64,000 bases of DNA, taken from assembly GCF_002994745.2 (NCBI RefSeq), contig NC_037093.1, positions 50,262,384-50,326,383 on the forward strand. The letters run 5' to 3'. The notes beneath the pieces were generated by a model that saw only the letters and a program-made list of their open reading frames with translations, was not told the origin of the DNA and ran no database searches. Below are positions 10,396 to 19,870 of this stretch, in pieces. The position numbers and the translations under genes are program-made. The stretch's first letter is position 1, and every line of letters starts with the position of its first letter. The DNA comes from Rosa chinensis. Taxonomy: Eukaryota; Streptophyta; Magnoliopsida; Rosales; Rosaceae.

Positions 10396-11111
10396 CTATA
10401 AGTATTTATACACTCAAATAGGCCTCTTCGGCTTCTTTTCATCCTTCTTCTTCTTTTTCTCCTTCTCTTCCTCTGCGTTTGAAGGACCGTCTTTCAACCC
10501 CTTCAGCTGCTTCAATATGTGCTTCTTGGCAACCATGATAACTCCATTCTCCAGCTGTTTAGTTTCTGCATTATTGTAAAATAATTCTTCAACATCCGGC
10601 AGGCTGTCAATTATATGCCCAGGGATTGGGTATTTTGAAGGTATTGAGCTCCACTAATTTCTTGAAAGGCATCCTTCAGCCGCCCCGAAGAGGAATTGAC
10701 CGCCATTGAATCACAACCTCCAAATTTCAGAACAACCCGGTCGTGGTGCACGTCGTACTCGAGTTGGACATAGATTTTTAACGGTCTGTTGCCCACAGCG
10801 TGCTTCTAGTTGAAGAACACGTCATTTTTAATTTCTGCAGTCTACTGCATTGAAACCTACTGTTCACTCCTCTTAATTTTTTCGAGTTGTTGAAGCTTCC
10901 TGACTTCCTTCAGGACAACTTCGGGAAAAGTCGAAACTTGAGGTGTCTCCGGTATTTCTTGTAGCCGGAACATTGGCCGGAGTTGTAAGAACTTGGCACA
11001 TAGCCCATGTTTTTGGGGTTGGAGGTCAGTGATGGAGGAGGAGGGAAAGGAGAGGGAGGTGGTGGTGTTGGGCTTGGGAATGCAGAAACTCGTTGTCAAA
11101 GCTACAGTCAT
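10396..11111 (-). pseudogene. array copy T, several nonsense codons
   Basis: ATG at the complement of 11109-11111. TAG replaces Tyr in SEQY (near 10857), followed by two further TAG codons at Gln positions. The terminal Arg CGA is TGA near 10415. It is the most decayed full-length unit. Confidence 0.8.
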
Positions 11112-11134
11112 TTTGCTGATTGTTGAGAAAGAAG

Positions 11135-11863
11135 CTATAAGTATTTATACACTCGAACAGGCCTCTTCGGCTTCTTTTCCTTCATCTGCTTCTTCTTCTT
11201 CTTCTTTTTCTCCTTCTCTTCCTCTGCGTCTGGAGGACCGTCTTTCAACCCCTTCAGCTGCTCCAATATGTGCTTTTTGGTAGCCACGATGACTCCCTTC
11301 TCCAACTGTTTAGTTTCTGCATTCTTGTAAAACAATTCTTCAACATCCGGCTGGTTGTCAATTATATGCCAATGGATTTGGGGATTTTGAAGGAATTGAG
11401 CTCCAATAATTTCTTGAAAGGCCTCCTTCAGTAGCCATAAAAATGAATTGACCGCCATTGATGCACAACCTCCAAATTTCAGAAAAGCCCGATCGGGGTG
11501 CACGTCGTACTCGAGTTGTACATAGATTTTTAAAGGCCTGTTTCCCACAACGTGCATCAGGTTGAAGAACACATCGTTTTTAATTTCTGCTGTCTCTTGC
11601 AGTGAAACGTATTGTTCACTCCTCTTACTTTTTTCAAGTTGTTGAAGCTTGCTGACTTCCTTCAGGAGAACTTTGGGAAGAGTCGAAACTTGCGGTGTCT
11701 CTAGCATTTCTCGTAGCTAGAACTTTGGCCGGAATTGTGAGAACTTGACACATATCCCAAGTTGGAGGGGTTGGAGGTTAGTGAACGAGGAGGAGGGGAA
11801 GGAGAGGGAGGTGGTGGTGTTGGGCTTGGGAATGCAGAAACTCGTTGTCAAAACTACATCCAT
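11135..11863 (-). pseudogene. array copy U, one nonsense codon
   Basis: ATG at the complement of 11861-11863. TAG replaces an Arg codon (CGG) in the RPKFRLRE stretch. The remaining 190 codons are open to the normal VYKYL end, so an internal ATG could in principle give a protein without the transit peptide. Confidence 0.75.
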
Positions 11864-11886
11864 TTTGCTGCTTGTTGAGAAAGAAG

Positions 11887-12597
11887 CTATAAGTATTTAT
11901 ACACTCGAACATGCCTCTTCGGCTTCTTTTTCTCCTTCTCTTCCTCTGCGTTTGGAGGACCGTCTTTCAACCCGGAGCAGTTGAAGAATATGTTCTTTTT
12001 GGCAGTCACGATGACTCCTTTCTCCAGCTGTTTAGTTTCTGCATTCTTGTAAAACAATTCTTCAACATCCGGCAGGTTGTCAATTATATGCCAAGGGATT
12101 TGGGGATTTTTAAGGAATTGTGCTCCACTAATTTCTTGAAAGGCCTCCTTCAGCAGCCCCAAAAAGGAATTGACATCCATTGAAGCACAACCTCCAAATT
12201 TCAGAATAACTCGATCGTGGTGCACGTCGTACTCGAGTTGCACATAGATTTTTAACGGCCTGTTTCCCACAGCGTGCTTCTGGTTGAAGAACATGTCGTT
12301 TTTAATTTCTGCTGTCTGTTGCAGTGAAAAGTATTGTTCACTCCTCTTACTTTTTTCGAGTTGTTGAAACTTGCTGACTTCCTTCAGGAGAACTACGGGA
12401 AGAGTCGGAACTTGCGGTGTCTCCAGCATTTCTCGTAGCCGGAACTTTGGCCGGAGTTGTGAGAACTTGGCACATAGTCCAAGTTGGAGGGGTTGGAGGT
12501 CAGTGAAGGACGAGGAGGGGAAGGAGAGGGAGAGGGAGAGGGAGGTGGTGGAATTGGGCTTGGGAATACAGAAACTCATTGTCAAAGCTGCATCCAT
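11887..12597 (-). CDS. array copy V, intact 236-aa putative plastid protein
   Basis: Second fully open unit, with ATG at the complement of 12595-12597 and stop at 11887. It matches copy C through the transit peptide, the NDMFFNQKHAVG and FGGCASMDV motifs and PDVEELFYKNAE. It differs where a 13-bp inversion (11974-11986) rewrites the Lys/Leu-rich helix as KKNIFFNCSGLK. The Lys/Glu tail is shorter than in other copies. The reading frame survives because the inversion does not change length. Function is unknown; the family is not recognised. Confidence 0.7.
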   Translation of the reverse strand: MDAALTMSFCIPKPNSTTSLSLSLSFPSSSFTDLQPLQLGLCAKFSQLRPKFRLREMLETPQVPTLPVVLLKEVSKFQQLEKSKRSEQYFSLQQTAEIKNDMFFNQKHAVGNRPLKIYVQLEYDVHHDRVILKFGGCASMDVNSFLGLLKEAFQEISGAQFLKNPQIPWHIIDNLPDVEELFYKNAETKQLEKGVIVTAKKNIFFNCSGLKDGPPNAEEEKEKKKPKRHVRVYKYL

Positions 12598-12620
12598 TTT
12601 GCTGCTTGTTGAGAAAGAAG

Positions 12621-13358
12621 CTATAAGTATTTATACACTCAAACAGCCCTCTTCGGCTTCTTTTCCTTCTTCTTCTTCTTCTTCTTCTCCTTCTCTTCCT
12701 CTGTGTCTGGAGGACCGTCTTTCAACCCCTTCAACTGCTCCAATATGTGCTTTTTGGCAGCCACGATGACTCCCTTCTCCTGCTATTTATTTTCTGCCTT
12801 CTTGTAAAATAATTCTTCAACATCCGGCAGGTTGTCAATTATATGCCAAGGGATTTGGGGATTTTGAAGGTATTGAGCTCCAGTAATTTCTTGAAAGGCC
12901 TCCTTTAGCAACCCCGAAAAGGAATTGACTGCCATTGAAGCACAACCTCCAAATTTCAGAACAACCTGACCGTGGTGCACGTCGTACTCGAGTTGCACAT
13001 AGATTTTTAACGGACTGTTTCCCACAGCGTGCTTCTGGTTGAAGAACACGTCGTTTTTAATTTCTGCTGTCTGTTGCAGTGAAACGTATTGTTCACTCCT
13101 CTTACTTTTTTCAAGTTGTTGAAGCTTGCTGACTTCCTTCAGGAGAACTTCGGGAAGAGTCGGAAATTACGGTGTCTCCGGCATTTCTCGTAGCCGGAAC
13201 TTTGGCCGGAATTGTGAGAACTTGGTACATAGCCCAAGTTGGAGGGGTTGGAGGTCAGTGGAGGGAGGAGAGGGGAAGGAGAGGGAGTGGGAGAGGGAGA
13301 GGAAGGTGGTGGTGTTGGGCTTGGTAATGCAGAAACTCGTTGTCAATGCTACAGCCAT
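12621..13358 (-). pseudogene. array copy W (first copy), two nonsense codons
   Basis: ATG at the complement of 13356-13358. TAA (complement of 13167-13169) replaces the same Gln codon as in copy A, and TAG replaces Gln in the ETKQLEKG stretch (near 12783). The transit peptide is slightly longer, with extra Ser/Leu/His codons. Confidence 0.8.
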
Positions 13359-13388
13359 TTTGCTGCTTTTTGAGAAAGAAGCTATAAG

Positions 13389-13396
13389 TATTTATA
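13389..13396 (-). promoter_or_regulatory. candidate TATA box of the array's first gene
   Basis: TATAAATA on the minus strand, about 31 bp before the ATG of copy W and in unique upstream sequence. The same string recurs at the other units, where it also encodes the C-terminal Tyr-Lys-Tyr of the preceding copy. The predicted leader would be very short, so this is a candidate only. Confidence 0.45.
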
Positions 13397-13444
13397 CAAA
13401 GATACTGTTATCTTTCTGCTTTGTTTTCTGTGTGTGTAGAGTTT

Positions 13445-13757
13445 CCAGATAAGGTCTTTCCCTTTTTGGTCCCTGGATCCCCCATAAAAGAAAACTAGGG
13501 GTTGTGTGCATACGTGAATCCATTATTCTCTCTCTCTCTCTCTCTCTCTCTCTTATAATCACCATCTTGTAATGTAGCTTTGTCCTATTATTGTCGGCTA
13601 CACTGTTCAAAATGAAAAGTCAGAATGAGTAAAAACGCTTCCCAACTTCTATCATCGTCCTAAACCCTCATTCTGAAAAGCCTTGTCTCTGCTCCATCTC
13701 CCCAACTTTCAACCCCCATCGTCTGTTTCATTTTCAGATTCAAACTCCTTCCATTTT
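13445..13757. repeat. flank repeat, copy 1 (interrupted)
   Basis: Similar to 19076-19420 and to 19545 onward: CTTTCCC stretch, CATACGT, a CT microsatellite (13525-13552), GATGTAATGTA, then TTCTATCATCGTCCTAAAC. It breaks off at TTCCATTTT (13749-13757), where a transposon is inserted. No gene is seen in it. Confidence 0.75.
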
Positions 13758-13944
13758 AGGCCACATCAACTGGCCGGGCCTTACTATATTTTTAAATAGT
13801 AGTGGGCCGGGCCGAGTCGGGCTTTATTGTAAATCAAAGGATCCAAACCCATCCATATAAAGCGGGCCTTGCGTGCTTTTTCGGGCTTTTTCTAGCTTTT
13901 GTGGGTCGGGCCTTGCGGCCTTTTTTGGGCCGGGCCTTGCGGGC

Positions 13945-14458
13945 TGTACATACATGTGCATTTGCAAGCATAATTAGCTATAATGAGCCACGCTCATTGT
14001 ACCGCCAGGGGTACCAACGCCCACCATATAAGTGACTGGCGTAAAGACAGCTAGCCGGGTTACCGCCTGAGCCCCGGATCAACCCCAAAGCACCGCCGAC
14101 GCGCCGCCACGCGCCGTGTCAAGTTAGCATCAGAAGCTACTGAAACTGGGAACTGAAGCACATCAGTCCCACATCGAAAACAAGGAGAAGATCATCCTCT
14201 TCCTCACCTATAAAAGGTCCTCTCCTCTCTCCTCATTTATTACGCATTCAATACTTACCTACTGTTACTTTGTCAACATAAATACATTGACTAACTTAGG
14301 CATCGGAGAGTTGAAGACCGCCCAGCGCGGTCTCCCTCTGACGCCCATTGTATTTTACTTGACAGGTAACGGGAACCACTAACAACAGAAGTATCGATCC
14401 GCCCGCCGGATCAGCGTTAACTAAAGTCCAGCTACTGCTAGGCTTTTAGACATTAACA
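13945..14458 (+). repeat. 5' LTR
   Basis: 514 bp, TG...CA ends. By eye it differs from the 3' LTR at a single base (T at about 14436, C in the other). It contains a TATA box near 14212. Confidence 0.9.
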
Positions 14459-15040
14459 TTGGCCAAATTCGCACACCAATATCTGGAGGTTGGGCACCAG
14501 CGGGAATGTCAGTCCTTGACGGAATATCGCCTCGTGAACGGCAGCAAAACCCGCTTGGAGAATCGAGGCCTTTTCATCCGCTGTCGGCGGGCGCAGCTTC
14601 ACCGACCCCGGCAACCGAAACGTCTGTTTCATCTGGTTAACGGCAGCGGCAGTCATCCGCCCACCTGCCTCGTCGACGGCGGTGCCATCTGAGAGAAACC
14701 ACGCTGATTCGGCATTCTGCCCCGCTACTTCCTCTTCGCCAGCAGAGCCGCTAGCAGCACTATTGCTTGCCAAGCGCTCGTCGCGCCTAGTTTTGGCGGC
14801 AGCGGCCTCACCCGCCCTAGAGCTCTCTGGACGCGAACCACGGCCCATAGCTACGTCCCAAAGGATGGTCTGAAGAGGCTCAACTTCTAGCGGTTCTGGC
14901 AGTGAGGTTCCTGCATGGGCAGACGGACGCAACGAATCAATAAAAATCCTATCCGCCGCGCTGAACGACACGTCAGACCCGGAATCCTCACTGCTCGAAA
15001 TCTCTATAACGTTAGCCATCCCAAACCCTAAAACCCACAT
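14453..15040 (-). CDS. antisense ORF in the LTR element, gypsy-type transposon domain (195 aa)
   Basis: ATG at the complement of 15038-15040. The N-terminal third is acidic and serine-rich (ISSSEDSGSDVSFSAAD); the C-terminal part (LRPPTADEKASILQ, then FRQGLTFPLVP) resembles the start of the plant 'putative gypsy type transposon' domain (PF04195 type). It is cut off by the 5' LTR, the last two codons lying in the LTR. It probably represents a captured or truncated antisense ORF of an autonomous relative. The domain call is from memory of the family pattern. Confidence 0.5.
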   Translation of the reverse strand: MWVLGFGMANVIEISSSEDSGSDVSFSAADRIFIDSLRPSAHAGTSLPEPLEVEPLQTILWDVAMGRGSRPESSRAGEAAAAKTRRDERLASNSAASGSAGEEEVAGQNAESAWFLSDGTAVDEAGGRMTAAAVNQMKQTFRLPGSVKLRPPTADEKASILQAGFAAVHEAIFRQGLTFPLVPNLQILVCEFGQC

Positions 15041-15199
15041 CAGTTAGCACAAATACAGATCTAACCTACTCTCGCATCAGATATAGCCAAAGGTATCAAC
15101 AACAAAACCCAGAAAACTCCAAAGTGCAAAACAGACGCACTCAACCCAGATTCGGCTATCTATTCCTTAACCACCAACACTTAGCCAACCATAATCCAA

Positions 15200-15222
15200 C
15201 CCCCCCCCCCCCCCCCCCCCCC
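15200..15222. repeat. poly-C tract
   Basis: 23 consecutive C inside the LTR element, upstream of the antisense ORF on the minus strand. Confidence 0.9.
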
Positions 15223-15784
15223 AAAGAAATCCCATTCACACCTCAAAACACACCCAGCAAAACCAGCAGTCATCTCAGAAAGGCAAAAACAGCAAAACCC
15301 AGAAATAAACAGACCCACTAAAACAAAAACAAAAAGGGGAAATCCAGGTACCAACCTCAGTGGTGCAATCTTCAGCACGGTCGTGCACGGTGACGATCGA
15401 CGTCTCTCTGGAAACGGTATACCCACGCTCCGGCAGGCTCTCTCTTCGGTCTCGGACAAACAGAACTCGAAGACGACGACTAGGTTTTCAAATTTTCGCA
15501 AAGTGGCAAATCTCCCAAGGTGCCCCCCCCCCCTTTTATCTCGGCATCAACGCGTCCTAAGCCGTCCGCTCCATAATGGCATCACGTACCAGCCGTACAC
15601 GTGTCATCAGTCTCCACTCACTCTCCGGAGTACCCGAGGCGTTACCTCGGTTATGAAACCCACAATTAATATCATTAAAAGCTAGAAGATGGACAGGCTT
15701 AGGAGACAAGCCTACGCACGCTAACCCGCTATGGGTTCGACACGTGTTAAACAGTTGGGATGACTTCGTAAAGAACCGCCTGAA

Positions 15785-16075
15785 GTCTCCGCTGAGCAAA
15801 ACCCCGCCAGCGGATCTTCACTTGTCATCCTCCAAGTGACGGAGTCTCCGCTGAGGGAAACCCCGCCAGCAGATCTTCACTTGTCATCCTCCAAGTAACG
15901 GAGTCTCCGCTGAGGGAAACCCCGCCAGCGGATCTTCACTTGTCATCCTCCAAGTGACGGAGTCTCCGTTGAGCGAAACCCCGCCAGCGGATCTTCACTT
16001 GTCATCCTCCAAGTGACGGAGTCTCCACTGAGCGAAACCCCGCCAGCGGAACTTCTTTTGTCACCATCAAAGTCT
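15785..16075. repeat. 59-bp tandem repeat in the LTR element
   Basis: Almost five units start at about 15785, 15844, 15903, 15962 and 16021. Each has GTCTCCGCTGAG, a CCCCGCCAGCGGA core and CTTGTCATCCTCCAAGTGAC. Units differ by only a few bases and the last is degenerate. Confidence 0.9.
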
Positions 16076-16687
16076 CCAGCGGAACTTCTCTCGTCATTCC
16101 GTAAACGGGGCGTCCTCCGCTACACAGCACACCGCTAGCGAACCCCCTTTCTCATCTGACAAACTGCGTACTTTATTCAGCGCAATACCGTTCAATAAAA
16201 TACCACCAAGCACGTCTACTTGACGCTGCTTCCTGCTACATCTAGCGGGGGGACTTCCGCCAGCGGTGGATCCCGAGGCCACGCCTCTCTGACAACGCCG
16301 CCACGCGGAGTTACGGTCAGAATGTCCCTACGGGACACGGGGACTAGTCAACAGTCTACGACAGCCCTGATCAGGTACGTTGACCCCCGTCACTTGGGTG
16401 CTAAGATTGGGCTCGCAACCCAACACCCTCTGCTCCGTGCAGCTCCCCCTCAACAAACAATAATAGCGACCATCCGGAGGTCCATCTTAGCCGGGGAGTG
16501 GGGGACTCCCTGGGGGGCCTAGCAGGGGCCCACCCGAAAGGGCACAAAGCGTTTGCTCAGTAAATCCATGGTTGACGACGCACTGACGCTAATTATGCTT
16601 CTGCAAAGTCTAGCGGGAGAAACGCTTCAAACCGCCGATCAACTCCCCAACCAAGATTGCCCTCCTTGACTGGGGATTTGGGGGACT

Positions 16688-17201
16688 TGTACATACATGT
16701 GCATTTGCAAGCATAATTAGCTATAATGAGCCACGCTCATTGTACCGCCAGGGGTACCAACGCCCACCATATAAGTGACTGGCGTAAAGACAGCTAGCCG
16801 GGTTACCGCCTGAGCCCCGGATCAACCCCAAAGCACCGCCGACGCGCCGCCACGCGCCGTGTCAAGTTAGCATCAGAAGCTACTGAAACTGGGAACTGAA
16901 GCACATCAGTCCCACATCGAAAACAAGGAGAAGATCATCCTCTTCCTCACCTATAAAAGGTCCTCTCCTCTCTCCTCATTTATTACGCATTCAATACTTA
17001 CCTACTGTTACTTTGTCAACATAAATACATTGACTAACTTAGGCATCGGAGAGTTGAAGACCGCCCAGCGCGGTCTCCCTCTGACGCCCATTGTATTTTA
17101 CTTGACAGGTAACGGGAACCACTAACAACAGAAGTATCGATCCGCCCGCCGGATCAGCGTTAACTAAAGTCCAGCTACCGCTAGGCTTTTAGACATTAAC
17201 A
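16688..17201 (+). repeat. 3' LTR
   Basis: 514-bp copy of the 5' LTR, preceded by the purine-rich tract GGGGATTTGGGGGA and followed by the CGGGC target duplication. Confidence 0.9.
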
Positions 17202-17224
17202 CGGGCTTTATTTACAAATAAATC

Positions 17225-18460
17225 TTTAAAGATGCTAATTTTTTTATTAACTTATATTTATATTTCATACACTCCAAAGATCAACGTCTATCAATTCAAA
17301 GAAAATAAAAAAACTAACCGTTGGATGTGCTCATTACAATAAATTATGAGTGTGGTAAAAAATTTAACCAATTTCACCATATTTTCGAATCCGATCGAAT
17401 TGGTCAACCGTCGTCACTTCTATGTCTTCTTGGTTGACCGATGACTTGATGACCGCGAAACGTGATTATTTTTTCACATCTCGTCTGTAAATATCCTATC
17501 GATGGATGTGCGTGTACATAAGATAAAAATTTCAATTTTAATTACAAAGACGTTGGACTATATCAATTTGACTCCTAAAGTTGTATGACTTGTACATTGC
17601 ATTTAAATTGTTGAGGTTCATTCTAAAGCAACCATGAAATAGAAAATGAATTTAGAGAAACCAACCGCTTGATAGAGAGATTGTAATGTTTTATAGTGGT
17701 TGTAAAAAAATCCAACCTATTTGGTTCTCGTTTCGAATTCAATCAACTAGGTCAAACTTAGTTACTCTTATAAACCTATATTTATATATCATGCACTCCA
17801 AAGAGCAACCCCTATCAATTCAAATAAAATGGAAAAACCGACCTTTGGATGAGATTATTATAATAAATTATGAGTGTGGTAAAAAATTTAGCCAATTTCA
17901 CCATATTTTCAAATCCGATCGAATTGGTCAACCGTCGTCACTTGTATGTTTTCTTGGTTGACCGATGGCTTGACGACTGAGAAACGTGCTTATTTTTTCA
18001 CATCACGTCTGTAAATATCTTATTGATAGATGTGCGTGTACATAAGATAAAAATTTTAATTTTAATTACAAAGACATTGGCCTATTTCAATTTGCTTCCT
18101 AAAGTTGTATGACTTATACATTGCAGTTAAATTGTTGAGGTTCATTCTAAAGCAACCATGAAGTAGAAAATGAATTTAGAGAAACCAACCGCTCGATGGA
18201 GAGATTGTAATGTTTTATGGTGGTTGTAAAAAATTGGTTCTCGTTTCGAATTCAATCAACGAGGTCAAATTTAGTTACTCTTATAAACCTATATTTATAT
18301 ATCATACACTCCAAAGAGAAACTCCTATCAATTCAATAAAAATGGAAAAAACCAACCATTGAATGAGATTATTACAATAAATTATGAGTGTGATAAAAAA
18401 TTTATCAAATTTCACCATATTTTCGAATCCAATCGAATTGGTCAACCGTCATCATCATAT
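17225..18460. repeat. tandem repeat of about 520 bp inside the Mutator-like element
   Basis: The marker CACTCCAAAGA occurs at about 17270, 17794 and 18307, giving two full units and a partial third. Each unit contains AATTATGAGTGTG, a CCGATCGAATTGGTCAACC stretch and GATGTGCGTGTACATAAG. No ORF is preserved between units, so it is satellite-like filler. Confidence 0.85.
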
Positions 18461-18499
18461 GTAGAGTATATATGCATATATTCTATATAGAAGTATGAG

Positions 18500-18522
18500 A
18501 ACTTCACACACGCACACACACG

Positions 18523-18555
<33 letters not shown>

Positions 18556-18601
18556 CTATAAGAATATATATTTATAAACACACACACACATATTCTTATA
18601 G

Positions 18602-18647
<46 letters not shown>

Positions 18648-18723
18648 AAGTTCTCTTAATTTTATATAGAATATGTGTTTATATATATATATATATATAT
18701 AGATATATATAAGTATATATAGC

Positions 18724-18754
<31 letters not shown>

Positions 18755-18811
18755 TTATAAATATATATACTTATATAGATATATGTGTATTTATATATAT
18801 ATATATATATA
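18500..18811. repeat. AT / GT microsatellite cluster
   Basis: Alternating (AC)n, (AT)n and (GT)n tracts with local dyad symmetry, for example the two TATTCTTATAG-type segments around 18560-18605. It lies within the Mutator-like element. Confidence 0.85.
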
Positions 18812-18941
18812 GGCCGGTTTTGCGGGCTTTTTGACGGGCCGGCCCTCTACCCACCAAGGCGGGCTTTTGCGGGCTTTTTAACGGGCCGGGCCGGCGGCCT
18901 CCATCGGCCCACTTGATCCGCGGGTTTTTTGATGAGGCCTA

Positions 18942-19658
18942 TTCCATTTTATAAACCCAGTTCAACCCTCACTCTGTTATCACAACTCAATAGGTAGCCC
19001 TAGGTGATGACTATTCTATCACGTTTAAACATGGTGGAACACTGATGTGTATTACAAAAGGCCTTTCCCAGTGATTCCAATAAGGCCTTTCCCATTTTGG
19101 TGCCTAGTAATGCAGCTCAGATAAAGTCAGAAAAGTAGGGGACCCGTGCATACGTTATTAATCCATGAAAATGACTCTCTGTCTCTCTCTTTCTGTGTGT
19201 CAAATCTCAATTATGCTCCAAGATGTAATGTACATTTGTCCTGTTATTGCAGGCTACAAGTTCAAAATGAAAAGACAGAATGAGTAAAAACACTTCCCAA
19301 TTTCTATCATCGTCCTAAACCTGAAACCACCTCCTAAAAAGCCTTGTTTCTGCTCTATCTCCCTAACTTTCAACCCCCACTGTCCGTTTCATTTTCAGAT
19401 TCAACCTCCTTCCATTTTATAAAGGGACCCAGTTCAACCCTCACTCCGTTATTGGTCCACAACTCAATATGTAGCCCTAGGTGATGACTATTCTATCACT
19501 TTTAGACATGGTGGAACACTGATGTATATTACAAAAGGCCTTTCCCAATGATTCCAATAAGGCCTTTCCCATTTTGGTGCCTAGGAATGCAGCTCAGAGA
19601 AAGTCAGAAAACTAGGGGACCTGTGCATACGTTATTAATCCATGAAACTGTCTCTGTC

Positions 19659-19755
<97 letters not shown>

Positions 19756-19870
19756 TCAGTCATGCGCCAAGATGTAATGTACAGTTGCCCTGTTATTGCA
19801 GGCTACATATTCAAAATGAAAAGACAATGAGTAAAAATTATAGAAATTACTATCATCGTCCTAAACCCTC
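18942..19870. repeat. flank repeat, copies 2 and 3 (tandem, about 465 bp)
   Basis: The block from CCCAGTTCAACCCTCACT through TGATGACTATTCTATCAC, the CTTTCCC pair, CATACGTTATTAATCCATGAAA, a CT/TGTC microsatellite and TTCTATCATCGTCCTAAAC occurs twice in tandem. Copy 1 lies at 13445-13757. The segment once lay beside the array promoter and was triplicated. No gene is seen in it. Confidence 0.8.
19648..19750. repeat. (TGTC)n(TC)n microsatellite
   Basis: About nine TGTC/TCTG units followed by about 35 TC repeats, ending at 19750. Confidence 0.95.

Larger units (their letters stand above)
607..13358 (-). repeat. head-to-tail gene array, 27 units of one gene
   Basis: All units face the minus strand. 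By start region I count 27: ten full-length (starts at 1353, 2117, 2863, 4541, 8707, about 9992, 11111, 11863, 12597, 13358) and 17 short. At 25 junctions the + strand reads AGTATTTATA or a close variant, which is TATAAATACT on the gene strand. The full-length unit period is about 745 bp; short units are about 220-360 bp. In the clean full-length junctions the stop codon is 23 bp from the next ATG. The family has a Ser/Thr-rich, plastid-transit-like N-terminus, a central domain of about 110 residues with an FGGCASM motif, and a Lys/Glu-rich C-terminal tail. I do not recognise the protein. Confidence 0.9.
13945..17201 (+). mobile_element. non-autonomous LTR retrotransposon (LARD-like)
   Basis: Two 514-bp LTRs begin TGTACATACA and end TTAACA, and CGGGC is repeated directly on both sides (5-bp target duplication). 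A purine-rich tract lies just before the 3' LTR, setting + orientation, and a TATAAAAGG box lies in each LTR. The internal 2.2 kb has no sense-strand gag or pol, only an antisense ORF, a 59-bp tandem repeat and GC-rich sequence. No clear tRNA primer site follows the 5' LTR. Mobilisation would need proteins from an autonomous relative. Confidence 0.88.
13758..18941. mobile_element. Mutator-like DNA element, non-autonomous, carrying a nested LTR element
   Basis: The ends AGGCCACATCAA and TTGATGAGGCCTA form a short imperfect inverted repeat. TTCCATTTT (9 bp) is repeated directly outside both ends (13749-13757 and 18942-18950). A related segment near 19408-19416 has the same site without the element. 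Nine-base duplications are typical of Mutator-like elements. Both subterminal regions are rich in GGGCCGGGC and GCGGGCTTTT motifs. No transposase is visible. Without the LTR element it would be about 1.9 kb. A hAT origin (8-bp duplication) is the main alternative. Confidence 0.65.

Noticed and set aside
13392..13610. Arg/Glu-rich minus-strand ORF upstream of the array
   Set aside because: Generated by the CT microsatellite in the flank repeat.
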